Positions 1 through 7,571 of a stretch of 46,177 nucleotides of DNA are shown here, one piece after another (positions within the stretch are counted from its first letter, which is position 1; every line of letters begins with the position of its first letter). Location: the NCBI GenBank assembly GCA_016783565.1, contig JADHWI010000018.1:1-46177 (forward strand). Reading direction: 5' to 3'. Position numbers and translations under genes: made by a program. The notes beneath the pieces were generated by a model. That model was not told where the DNA came from, ran no database searches, and worked only from the letters and a program-made list of their open reading frames with translations. This DNA is from Kiritimatiellia bacterium (GTDB lineage Bacteria; Verrucomicrobiota; Kiritimatiellia; UBA8416; JADHWI01).

Positions 1-53
1 CCATCCTTCGCACAGCTTCGGAGGACAAGTCGGAGACGCGACTTGCGGGAATG

Positions 54-98
54 ATGACCGTTATCCCGACATGCTTCGCAGTGCGGGATTCCGGTCAT
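54..98. repeat. Inverted repeat, 15-bp arms
   Basis: The arms at 54-68 and 84-98 start ATGACCG and end CGGTCAT. They pair over 15 positions with two mismatches around a 15-nt loop. No gene is seen in the first 336 bases. The rest of that gap is GC-rich sequence plus a heptamer repeat block. The hairpin has no T-tract, so it is not called a terminator. Confidence 0.5.
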
Positions 99-209
99 GT
101 TGCCTCAATGGAGAGCTTGGCTTGCGGGGGGGGGAGCGCTGCTTGCGGGGGTCTCTCGCAGAGGCGCAGAGGGCGCAGAGGAGGGGGAGGACGGAAGACG
201 GGGGACGGA

Positions 210-302
210 GAACGTCGAACATCGAACTCTCAACATCGAACATCGAATGAAGATGAATGTTGAGGAACGTAGTCCCAGGCCGTCCCGGCCTGAGGGCAGA
301 CT
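210..302. repeat. Heptamer array plus 60-bp repeat module
   Basis: An AACATCG/AACGTCG heptamer array (210-247) runs into a 60-bp module (241-300). The module recurs almost unchanged at 19754-19813 and contains the small palindrome CAGGCCGTCCCGGCCTG. The block lies just beyond the 3' end of the esterase gene. It is part of the dispersed repeat family found in most long gaps of the window. The ORFs that cross it are artefacts of a 21-nt (7-residue) period. Confidence 0.75.
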
Positions 303-336
303 TGTCACGCCGAAGGCTATGGGGGATAAGGCCGCG

Positions 337-3300
337 CTACGGTGCATTGGTGCTGACGATACGGTAAAAGGTGCTTTGGAGGGTGGGCTTGGACCATGTG
401 TTGATGCCGTCCTGGGCGGCCTTCTGCCCCGCGTAGTCCCATGATCCCGTTGACAGGTTCGCACGACTCTGGATGGCTATAGACGGCGGAGGCGTGTCTA
501 CCCGGGCATGACGCCAGCTCAGGGTGACTCCGCTTCCGTCAAACTGGATGTCATCAATATGAGGAAATGAGCTGTCGGAGCGCGGGTTGGTTCCCATCCG
601 GTACTCTTGAAGCGTGGTGAACCCGTCCTCATCCGGGTCGTCACCGATGATCGTCTCGAAGTCGTTGGTCCATGCCCCGTTCTGCAAGGCCAGCCAGTTG
701 GTTGAAACCGGTCCGTTCACGATGTAGGCGCTGTCCATGAAGAAGTCCCATTGGGCCTGGTTCTCGGAGGGAGCCCAATTATGACCGGGATCAGCCTTGC
801 CGCTGAATTTCTCAAGAAAGGCTCTGTGCCCCTTGCTCGTCACTTCGCTGAACAACAAATCCGCGTTGGATGGATCCACGTACTCGTCGGTTGGCGAATG
901 GAGGATGTATCCGCTGAATCCGGATGCCGTTGGTACCTCCGATGGCCAGAACCAACCGGTGCCCTTTGCGAATCCGCCCGTTTGTTCGCTGAATGACATA
1001 ATGCGGGGATACAGTTCCGTGGTGATGTAGTAACTGAAAACACCACCCACCGAGAAGCCTGCCGCAAAGACATGGGTGGTGCGCACATTGTAGTTGGCCT
1101 CCGCCCAGTCCAGCAGGTCCACCACAAACTGCCGATCCTGTGTGTCGGTTCCAATCCCACCAAAGTCGATGTCCCACGCGCGGTCAGGAACCCCGTCGCC
1201 ACTGTGATCCCTGATGCCTTCCAGCGCTTCGGGATAGATCACGATGAACCCGTTGACATCAGCGGTGGTGCTCCAGTCGCTCTGCAGGATCACTTCGCTT
1301 GGTAGTGTTTCGACATTGGCAAACATCAGTAGCAGCGGAATGGGCGAACCGTCATAACTGTCTGGCACGTGTACGGTGAAGTTGCGCACCGTATCGCTGC
1401 CCGCAAAATTGACCATTAGATTTGTTGAGAAATCACCAATTGGGCCACCGCCGATCGTGACACTGAGCGTTCCATCATCCGTGCGTCCTGTTCCGTCGTT
1501 GATGGTGTACGGGAAGACATCCGTTACGCCGTCGATGCCGTTGCCTGGTGTGTAGGTCAGGTGGGTGCCATGGTTGACGATGCTCCCGTACGAAGGCGTT
1601 CCCACGGCGCTGATGGTCAGGGGGTTGCCGTCGACATCGTAGTCGTTGGCAAGCACATCGATGTCTCGGATCACGTTCATCGGCGTGATGCTGATGTCAT
1701 CCACCGCGGTCGGCGGGTCCGGGTAATCGGTGATCGTGACATGGAGGGTGATCATATCGATGGCCGTGCCGTTGCTCACCTGGACAACAAAGCGGTCTAC
1801 CCCCGAATGATTGCTGTCGGGCGCATAGTCGAGGGTCGTCGGGGTTGTGCCCGTTCCGTTCACGATGGCGGTGCCATTGGCAGGCGGGATGGCGAGCGAC
1901 CAGGTCATGGTGCCGGCGAGAGGATTCGTTGCTGTTACCGTGGGAGGAACCCAGGGGGTGGAGATTTCGTTCTCGTCGATGGTGACGTCCACACGGTTCC
2001 CCTGAGTGATCACAGGCGCGTCAGCCTCGGGCGCGAGGATGAACGCGGTGTTGCTTGTGGTGTCCGCTTCGACCCACACGATGAGCACATCGTTCCAGGT
2101 CTGCATGGCCATGCTGTCGTCTTCAAAGCTGAGCGTGGGGTAGTAGCCCACGTGATAATCAACGCCCTCGGTCTTGACGGCATCGTCCAGGCTCAGGTTG
2201 ACGCCGCCGTTGCCCCAATCCTTGATGAGGAAGGTCGGGTTGACCAGGGGGGAGCGGCTGCTGGCTGCAATGGTGCCCCGTACCGGGTCGTTGCCCGATT
2301 TATGCAGCAGGAAAGCACGTTGGCCAAAACAGTAGCTGGCGTTCGTCGCGCCGTTGCTGAGTGTCAGGGTTGGCGCATGGTTCCAGGACCTGGCAATCTT
2401 CGCCAGCTCGGGTCCTGCGTCCTCACCACCATCCTTGCCGCCGGCATCACCGGCCGAGGTATAGCCGTTAAGCCAGATCTCGGTGACGGAGTGGTTCGGT
2501 TGCACCCGCCAGTGCGTGTACATGTAGAGGTCACCAACGCCACCGTTGTGATAGGAGGTCGGGCCAAGGAACCTGCGATGGGGTATTGGATCGTTGCTTT
2601 CCGCAAGATCAGACGTGTATGCCGAGTTGAAACAACCGCTGTAGCGTCCGATACGGTACGGATCCAGCGAGCTTGTTGCCTCCGTGTTGATGAGCTGAAT
2701 GTTGGCGTTGTCGAACCCCCGGAAATTCTCCTCAAAGGTAGCGCCGGAGTAGTCCTGTGGCACATCCTTTGCGCTGCCGTTCATCTTGATCAAGGTCCAG
2801 TAGTTCGTCTCAAGATCGTCCGCCACGGTGTGGTTCGGACGCAGGAAGCTCATCATGTACATGCCTTCGACCTCGATGGAGCGGTCATCGGGATCGTCGT
2901 GAACCGGGGGAACCCACGGATAGCAGCTTGTGGCGTCCTGGGTATAGACGCGGGTTTTTTTGATGTGGGTGCCGTCGGGGCTGATGATGAACCACTGGTC
3001 GACCCATTCTCCCTGCTTGCCGATCGGGTTCGTCCAGCCTTGGTTGTAGATGACGCTGTTGCGGATCAGGGGATAGCGATGCCGCACCACAATACGTGCC
3101 GGGTTCTGGCTTTCTATCCAGAACGCGCAATGTGCGAACCCCGGATCGTTTGCCTGCAAGGGCTCGTACTGGTTACCCGGCACGCGCCAATTAGAGTTCT
3201 CGCTCGGGGCATCGTAGCCCTCGGCCCAGCCATTGAAGTACATGCAGTCATCACCCGATGCAATCTGTCCGGGAACCATCAACGCATAGAAGGGAAACTT

Positions 3301-3474
3301 GAACAACGTTCTGGCGGTAAGGTTGCTGAACGTGACTTCGACTACATTCGAGCTGTCGGTACCACCGTAGACTTCGCTTGTCGGGCCGGTTGCCTGAAAG
3401 GTTGCTGCCTGAGCGGAGCAGAGCGAGCCCATTGAGATTATCACTGACAAAACAAGTACTGTGCGGCTGAACAT
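337..3474 (-). CDS. Secreted multidomain PHB-depolymerase-like esterase
   Basis: A protein of about 1045 aa, probably exported. The start at 3474 gives a good signal peptide (MFSRTVLVLSVIISMGSLC, cleaved near AQA) with a weak AGGTG upstream. The reading frame runs 26 codons further upstream, but that extension would bury the signal. Residues 25-480 form a beta-rich region of unknown family. About 490-680 hold two bacterial Ig/cadherin-like repeats (VLANDYDVDGNPL). About 690-910 resemble LpqC/PHB-depolymerase alpha/beta hydrolases, with nucleophile elbow GFSVGG (Ser about 808), a likely Asp in HSPTDEYVDP and a likely His in DPGHNW. The tail has a calcium-type DDPDEDGF loop and a beta domain ending in FYRIVSTNAP, common in large secreted PVC proteins. 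Likely role: deacylation of a polymer or plant-type ester outside the cytoplasm. The substrate is unknown. It stands alone and is followed by repeats. Confidence 0.75.
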   Translation of the reverse strand: MFSRTVLVLSVIISMGSLCSAQAATFQATGPTSEVYGGTDSSNVVEVTFSNLTARTLFKFPFYALMVPGQIASGDDCMYFNGWAEGYDAPSENSNWRVPGNQYEPLQANDPGFAHCAFWIESQNPARIVVRHRYPLIRNSVIYNQGWTNPIGKQGEWVDQWFIISPDGTHIKKTRVYTQDATSCYPWVPPVHDDPDDRSIEVEGMYMMSFLRPNHTVADDLETNYWTLIKMNGSAKDVPQDYSGATFEENFRGFDNANIQLINTEATSSLDPYRIGRYSGCFNSAYTSDLAESNDPIPHRRFLGPTSYHNGGVGDLYMYTHWRVQPNHSVTEIWLNGYTSAGDAGGKDGGEDAGPELAKIARSWNHAPTLTLSNGATNASYCFGQRAFLLHKSGNDPVRGTIAASSRSPLVNPTFLIKDWGNGGVNLSLDDAVKTEGVDYHVGYYPTLSFEDDSMAMQTWNDVLIVWVEADTTSNTAFILAPEADAPVITQGNRVDVTIDENEISTPWVPPTVTATNPLAGTMTWSLAIPPANGTAIVNGTGTTPTTLDYAPDSNHSGVDRFVVQVSNGTAIDMITLHVTITDYPDPPTAVDDISITPMNVIRDIDVLANDYDVDGNPLTISAVGTPSYGSIVNHGTHLTYTPGNGIDGVTDVFPYTINDGTGRTDDGTLSVTIGGGPIGDFSTNLMVNFAGSDTVRNFTVHVPDSYDGSPIPLLLMFANVETLPSEVILQSDWSTTADVNGFIVIYPEALEGIRDHSGDGVPDRAWDIDFGGIGTDTQDRQFVVDLLDWAEANYNVRTTHVFAAGFSVGGVFSYYITTELYPRIMSFSEQTGGFAKGTGWFWPSEVPTASGFSGYILHSPTDEYVDPSNADLLFSEVTSKGHRAFLEKFSGKADPGHNWAPSENQAQWDFFMDSAYIVNGPVSTNWLALQNGAWTNDFETIIGDDPDEDGFTTLQEYRMGTNPRSDSSFPHIDDIQFDGSGVTLSWRHARVDTPPPSIAIQSRANLSTGSWDYAGQKAAQDGINTWSKPTLQSTFYRIVSTNAP

Positions 3475-3608
3475 TGTAAACACCTGATCAATGGGTTGCT
3501 GCGTTCCAGGGCTTCTGGACAACAGGTCTGCTGAATAACGGGATGCCTTCAATTCATGGCTGAATTATAGGGGAATCTTGTCCTCAGGGTCAAGGGGGAG
3601 GGGAGGAG

Positions 3609-3750
3609 GAGCAGTTCTCATTATGGATTTCATTGGTAGGGCGCGCAGTCCCTTGCGCGCCGTTCTCGGCCTAAAACGGCGGCCAAGGGACTGGCAGCCC
3701 TACCACCGAATGACTTTTTGCCTCAAAATGGGCCATAATGAGAATTGCTG
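3609..3750. mobile_element. 142-bp MITE-like element, copy 1
   Basis: This copy differs from copy 2 (35163-35304) at three of 142 positions. The right end reads CCATAATGAGAATTGCTG and the left end is its inverse with two mismatches. The interior folds as a long imperfect hairpin with arms beginning GGTAGGGC and ending GCCCTACC. No transposase is encoded. The flanking 9-mers (3600-3608 and 3751-3759) do not match convincingly, so this insertion may be older or rearranged. Confidence 0.8.
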
Positions 3751-3877
3751 CGGAAGAGGTGTTTGTGCTGCTCGCAATCTGCTGAGCCGGATTGCACGGA
3801 TCCGCTCAGCCAGCCATACTTCGTCTGGAGCAGGCGGGCCACGCTTAAACCCATAGGTGTTAAGCTAAGGGAAAACT

Positions 3878-3930
<53 letters not shown>

Positions 3931-3953
3931 AAAATCTCAAATTCGAAAAGGTG

Positions 3954-3995
3954 CGCCGATTCATTGCAACGCTTAGCTTAACAGCTATGCCTTCA
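3954..3995. repeat. 42-bp direct repeat, copy 1
   Basis: Forty-two bases starting CGCCGATTCATTGCAACGC are identical at 3954-3995 and 4968-5009. The two copies bracket the four-helix-bundle gene and its repeat cassettes. This suggests that about 1 kb was inserted between, or duplicated with, flanking sequence. Confidence 0.8.
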
Positions 3996-4203
3996 AACCC
4001 CCGAAAAACGCTTTCCCTCCTTCGTCGGGTTAAGCGTTACTACAGAGGGGGGAGAAATCGTCATCCCGCCTACATCGCTATGCGAAGCATTGCGGGCAGG
4101 ACGTCACTCGTGGAATCGTTATTCGTCGGGAGCAGACGGGCCACGCTTGAGTACCCGAGGCGGTTCTGTTAAAAAATCTATGAAAAGCATGAAAACATAT
4201 AAG

Positions 4204-4241
4204 AGAACGTCCAACATCGAACATCGAACGTCCAACATCGA
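4204..4241. repeat. Heptamer array abutting a start codon
   Basis: Heptamers (GAACGTCCAACATCG and variants) run directly into the ATG at 4242. The 15 bases ahead of this start codon are therefore repeat units and hold no Shine-Dalgarno sequence. The preceding AACATATAAGAGAACGTCC also occurs near 11740 and 12005, so it is part of the repeat's left end. Confidence 0.75.
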
Positions 4242-4625
4242 ATGGGGGAAATAGTGCATAGTCATAAATATGATTTAGAAGAACGTTTGTTGGAATATTC
4301 TGTTAGGATAATCAGGGTTGTTGAACAATTGCCGAACACACGGGTTGGGAACCATATAGCAGGACAATTGTTGCGCTCGGGAACATCTCCCTATCCTAAT
4401 CACGGAGAGGCACAAGCGGCAGAATCTCCTAAGGATTTTGTTCATAAACTGAGAATTTCGCTAAAAGAGCTGAGAGAAACAAAAAGATGGTTGAAGCTTA
4501 TCCAACGAATTCCGTTGATTGAGCCAGCCGAAAAACTTGATAGCATATTAGAAGAAACAGAAGAGTTGATAAGAATATTTGTGACAAGCATAAAAACATC
4601 AAAAGAAAACGACAAAAAAAAGTAA
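4242..4625 (+). CDS. Four-helix bundle protein (S23/IVP family)
   Basis: A 127-aa protein matching the S23 rRNA intervening-sequence (four-helix bundle) family. Typical signatures are LPNTRVGNHIAGQLLRSGTS near residues 28-48, then the helical NHGEAQAAESPKDFVHKLRISLKELRETK stretch (given here only as a landmark between residues 50 and 80) and a charged Lys-rich tail. In other bacteria such proteins sit in 23S rRNA insertions. They are related to Avd, the accessory protein of diversity-generating retroelements, and their own function is unclear. The gene is AT-rich compared with its neighbours. It lies inside the heptamer repeat family, its first nine codons are themselves part of that repeat, and an in-frame deleted copy lies at 12043-12153. 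No ribosome binding site is visible, so expression is uncertain. Confidence 0.8.
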   Translation: MGEIVHSHKYDLEERLLEYSVRIIRVVEQLPNTRVGNHIAGQLLRSGTSPYPNHGEAQAAESPKDFVHKLRISLKELRETKRWLKLIQRIPLIEPAEKLDSILEETEELIRIFVTSIKTSKENDKKK

Positions 4626-4628
4626 TTC

Positions 4629-4930
4629 ATTCGATGTTCGATGTCGAACGTCCAACATCGAATGGGGGAAATAATGCATAGTCATAAATCACTAGCGCCC
4701 CATAGGGACGCCAGTGTTGGAGTGCTGGAGTATGGGAGTGTTGGGTCGTAACGACTTACGCAAGTCGCTTGACTCGATGCGACAGAATGCATTTGATGGA
4801 TTGTCTCTTTCTCCAATGGCCCAAAGGACCGACCCCATTACTCCAACTCTCCATCACTCCTCCATTCTATGGGATGGTAGTGAAAGTAATTCATTCGATG
4901 TTCGATGTTGGACGTTCGATGTTGGACGTT
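4629..4930. repeat. Repeat cassette: heptamers flanking octamer module
   Basis: Inverted heptamers (4629-4660) form a hairpin-like boundary, and a second heptamer block (4892-4930) closes the cassette. Between them lies a 225-bp module (4661-4885) that recurs at 11778-12002 with few changes. The module begins with the same sequence as codons 1-9 of the four-helix-bundle gene. It contains octamer arrays (GGAGTGCT/GGAGTGTT and the complement ACTCCATC type) and the hairpin GCGCCCCATAGGGACGC. No gene is seen in 4626-5117. Confidence 0.75.
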
Positions 4931-4967
4931 AGAATTCATCGTAAATAGGCTTCATATCGAAGAGATA

Positions 4968-5009
4968 CGCCGATTCATTGCAACGCTTAGCTTAACAGCT
5001 ATGCCTTCA
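4968..5009. repeat. 42-bp direct repeat, copy 2
   Basis: Second identical copy of the 42-bp sequence at 3954-3995, ending GCTATGCCTTCA. It closes the repeat zone about 110 bases before the flavin reductase gene. Confidence 0.8.
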
Positions 5010-5117
5010 GAGGAGGAGGGGAGGAGAAGGTGCGGGGTCCATTAGGGAATTTCTTTTCGTGGCGTAATGGAATGTGGTATCAAAAGTCGAACCTAGAACA
5101 ACACAGAGAGGACGATT

Positions 5118-5642
5118 ATGAACCGTTCGAAAATAGAACCGAGTGATTTTGTTGTTGCCCCGGATCGTATTTGGAATAAGAGCTGGTTTTTGCTGACCTG
5201 CGGGGATTTTGAGTCTGGCAAGTTTAATACCATGACCGTGGCGTGGGGCAGCATGGGAGTGATGTGGTTCAAGCCGTTTGTGCAGGTGGTGGTGCGCCCT
5301 ACACGCTACACGTATGAATTCATGGAACAGTACGAAACGTTCACGTTGAGCGCCTTTGGTGACGAGCATCGCAAGGCGTTGCAGTTTATGGGGTCGCATT
5401 CCGGACGTGATACAAACAAGGTTGCTGAGACCGGGTTGACGCCGGTCGCATCCTCGTCAGTTTCGGCCCCGGGCTACGATGAGGCCGAGCTGATTATCGA
5501 GTGTCGCAAGATTTACTGGCAGGATATGGATCCCAGCCAGTTCGTGGACCCAAGCATTGAACAGTATTATCCCGAGAAAGATTATCATCGTATCTACTTC
5601 GGGCAGATCCTGGGTGTGCAGGGAACGGAGCAGTATCGGTGA
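5118..5642 (+). CDS. Flavin reductase-like FMN-binding protein
   Basis: A 174-aa protein of the flavin reductase-like (split-barrel, FMN-binding) family, at the usual length. The landmarks are FNTMTVAWGSMGVMWFKP near residues 35-52 and the family-typical VVVRPTRYTYEFME. TLSAFGDEHRKALQFMGSHSGRD follows in the region that lines the flavin site. Such proteins bind FMN and either reduce it with NAD(P)H or serve as a flavin donor or electron carrier. The substrate cannot be told here. The ATG at 5118 follows AGAGAGGA at a suitable distance. The stop overlaps the next gene's start (TGATG), so the two genes are probably co-translated, although a metabolic link with an endonuclease is not obvious. 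Confidence 0.8.
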   Translation: MNRSKIEPSDFVVAPDRIWNKSWFLLTCGDFESGKFNTMTVAWGSMGVMWFKPFVQVVVRPTRYTYEFMEQYETFTLSAFGDEHRKALQFMGSHSGRDTNKVAETGLTPVASSSVSAPGYDEAELIIECRKIYWQDMDPSQFVDPSIEQYYPEKDYHRIYFGQILGVQGTEQYR

Positions 5643-6889
5643 TGTCGCGCTTCTACGCTGATCTGCATATTCATTCCAAGTACTCGCGTGCCACAAGTCG
5701 GAATTGTGATTTGCCGCACCTGGCGGTGGCAGCGCAACGTAAAGGGTTGCGCGTGATCGGGACCGGTGACTTCACGCATCCGCAGTGGTCTCAGGAACTT
5801 GGCGAGCAATTGCAGGAAGCCGCGCCTGGTCTCTATCAGTTGACCCCTGCGGCATACCAAGACGCATCGGTCGATGTACCGGAGTCCTGTCGTGGCTCTG
5901 TGAGCTTTATGCTGCAGGGAGAGATCTCAACCATCTACAAGCGGGATGGTGCTACGCGCAAGGTGCACCACATAGTGTTTGCGCCGGACCTTGAGACGGT
6001 CGGTCGCATTAACAAGCGTTTGGGAGCGATTGGTAATATCCGGTCCGATGGCCGGCCAATCCTGGGGTTGGATTCGCGCAATCTTCTGGAGATCATTCTC
6101 GAAGCCAACTCGAATGCATTCATCATTCCGGCCCATATCTGGACCCCCTGGTTTTCGGTGCTGGGTTCCAAGTCGGGGTTCGACAGCATTGAAGCGTGTT
6201 ACGGTGATTTGTCGGATGAAATCTTTGCGTTGGAAACGGGGCTTTCCTCTGATCCGCCTATGAACTGGCGGGTCTCGTCCCTTGACCGCTACACGCTCGT
6301 GTCGAATTCTGATGCACATTCGCCGGCCAAGCTGGCTCGTGAGGCAAACATCTTTGAGTGTGAGGCGGATTACTTCAGTATGCGTCAGGCGTTGCGAACG
6401 CGCGAAGGGTTTCATGGGACAGTCGAGTTTTATCCTGAAGAAGGTAAATATCATCTGGATGGTCATCGCAAATGCGGCGAATGTCTCACGCCTGAAGAGA
6501 CCCAGTCACGCAACGGCCTCTGTTCTGTTTGTGGTAAGCCGGTTACGGTGGGGGTGTTGCACCGCGTGGCGGATCTCGCAGACCGTCCGGAGGGCGGGCG
6601 TCCTGAGAGAGTGCAGCCATTTTATCAACGCACACCTTTGGCCGCATTGCTGTCCGGGTTGCTGGGCAAGGGTGAGAATACCAAGACGGTTTCGCGTGCA
6701 TTGGAACAGGCTCTACAGCGATGCGGTTCCGAGTTGTTTATGCTCAACGACTGTCCGATTGCAGATCTTGAAACTGCCGGGGTGGATGGACTTGCAGAGG
6801 CCATCGAGGATTTGCGGGAGGGTAGGGTCATTCTTGATGCCGGGTACGATGGGGAGTTTGGTCGCGTTCGTATTGCGAACAGACCATAG
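5642..6889 (+). CDS. Endonuclease Q-like PHP-domain protein
   Basis: A 415-aa protein. The PHP metal centre is visible: YADLHIHSKYS (residues 5-15), GTGDFTHP, the glutamate in QGEIS, the histidine in IPAHIWTPW and SNSDAHSP. A zinc-ribbon-like pair of Cys-x2-Cys motifs (CGEC and CSVCGKPV, about residues 278-300) follows, then GVLHRVADLADRPEG. This order is that of the EndoQ family, which cuts DNA 5' of deaminated bases such as hypoxanthine and uracil. It is therefore likely a DNA-repair nuclease. ATG 5642 is preferred over the GTG three bases earlier, and it overlaps the preceding TGA. Hairpin CCACGCTTTCAGCGTGG lies 15-30 bases after the stop. Confidence 0.78.
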   Translation: MSRFYADLHIHSKYSRATSRNCDLPHLAVAAQRKGLRVIGTGDFTHPQWSQELGEQLQEAAPGLYQLTPAAYQDASVDVPESCRGSVSFMLQGEISTIYKRDGATRKVHHIVFAPDLETVGRINKRLGAIGNIRSDGRPILGLDSRNLLEIILEANSNAFIIPAHIWTPWFSVLGSKSGFDSIEACYGDLSDEIFALETGLSSDPPMNWRVSSLDRYTLVSNSDAHSPAKLAREANIFECEADYFSMRQALRTREGFHGTVEFYPEEGKYHLDGHRKCGECLTPEETQSRNGLCSVCGKPVTVGVLHRVADLADRPEGGRPERVQPFYQRTPLAALLSGLLGKGENTKTVSRALEQALQRCGSELFMLNDCPIADLETAGVDGLAEAIEDLREGRVILDAGYDGEFGRVRIANRP

Positions 6890-6903
6890 GCTCCGACCGC
6901 CGA

Positions 6904-6993
6904 CCACGCTTTCAGCGTGGCAAGCCTTCGCCTTCCGGCCTCATTATTCTATCCTGGCGCGCATTATGGTTCTGTCAAGAGCCCGTGGGCTCT
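6904..6993 (+). terminator. Tandem hairpins after endoQ
   Basis: A CCACGCT-TTC-AGCGTGG hairpin near 6905 and a CAAGAGCCC-GT-GGGCTCTTG palindrome near 6975-6994 follow the EndoQ stop. Neither has a strong T-run, so factor-independent termination is only a possibility. Confidence 0.35.
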
Positions 6994-7096
6994 TGATGCT
7001 CGAACCTTCTGTTTATCAAGGGGTTACGGCACATTGACCGTTCTCCCCGCTTGCACGTTGCCCTCTTCGAGCCCGTCCTGTTCCGTTCACCAATCC

Positions 7097-7205
7097 TAAT
7101 CGCACTCTCTTCATCGCCTATCTTGCCGGCATGCCCGCCGTAGCGCGGAGCGCGAAGCAGGGAGGCGGCTCCGCCAGGGATCAGCGAATGGGGAGAGTGC
7201 GATTA
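7097..7205. repeat. 13-bp inverted repeat around an 83-bp GC-rich core
   Basis: TAATCGCACTCTC at 7097-7109 is exactly inverted at 7193-7205 (GAGAGTGCGATTA). The 83 bases between contain GCATGCCCGCCG and other GC-rich palindromic pieces and have no ORF. This could be a small miniature element. No target duplication is evident. Confidence 0.5.
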
Positions 7206-7229
7206 AGAACGTCGAAAGCTGAATGATCA

Positions 7230-7570
7230 GAATTCTATCGCACCAGTGAAATGAAGGAGTGATGGAGTGATGGGGGTAGGCCCTATGGGATGCCAGTGAT
7301 TTATGACTATGCACTATTTCCCCCATTCGATGTTCGATGTTGGACGTTGAATGTTGGACGTTCTCCCCCATTTTCAATACAAACATCGAACATCGAACAT
7401 TCAACATCGAACATCGAATGAATTACTTTCAGTAGCATCCCATAGAATGGAGGAGTGATGGAGTAATGGAGTAATGGGGGTAGGCTCTTTGGGCCATTAG
7501 AGAAAGAGGCAAACCAACACTCCAGTACTCCAGCACTCCAACACTGGCGTCCCTATGGGGCGCCAGTGAT
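7230..7570. repeat. Inverted copies of the modular repeat family
   Basis: Two modules are read on the minus strand. One (about 7235-7335) ends in the start-like sequence of the four-helix-bundle element. The other (about 7409-7568) has the conserved right end GAATGAATTACTTTC, octamers GGAGTGAT/GGAGTAAT, and the complementary octamers CTCCAGTA/CTCCAGCA. Heptamers occupy 7325-7362 and 7382-7420 in opposite orientations around ATTTTCAATACAAA. The block ends flush with the stop codon of the kinase at 7572. No gene is seen between 6890 and 7571. Confidence 0.75.
7542..7568 (-). terminator. Repeat-derived hairpin at kinase stop
   Basis: CACTGGCG...CGCCAGTG with CCC/GGG inside makes a 12-bp stem including one G-T pair. 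It sits three bases beyond the kinase stop, reading from the minus strand. It belongs to the dispersed repeat and may act as an mRNA 3' end. No T-tract follows. Confidence 0.4.
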
Positions 7571-7571
7571 T

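Noticed and set aside
1561-3435. A 624-codon open frame on the plus strand
   Set aside because: It is the exact antisense of the secreted esterase. The minus-strand product has a signal peptide, known domain motifs and a catalytic elbow, while this frame is rich in Val, Gly, Arg and His with no family match.
6282-7037. A 251-codon frame overlapping the endonuclease Q gene
   Set aside because: It runs in another frame of a well-supported gene and its extra part is in the repeat-poor gap with no motif. It is rich in Arg and Cys, as frame shadows often are.
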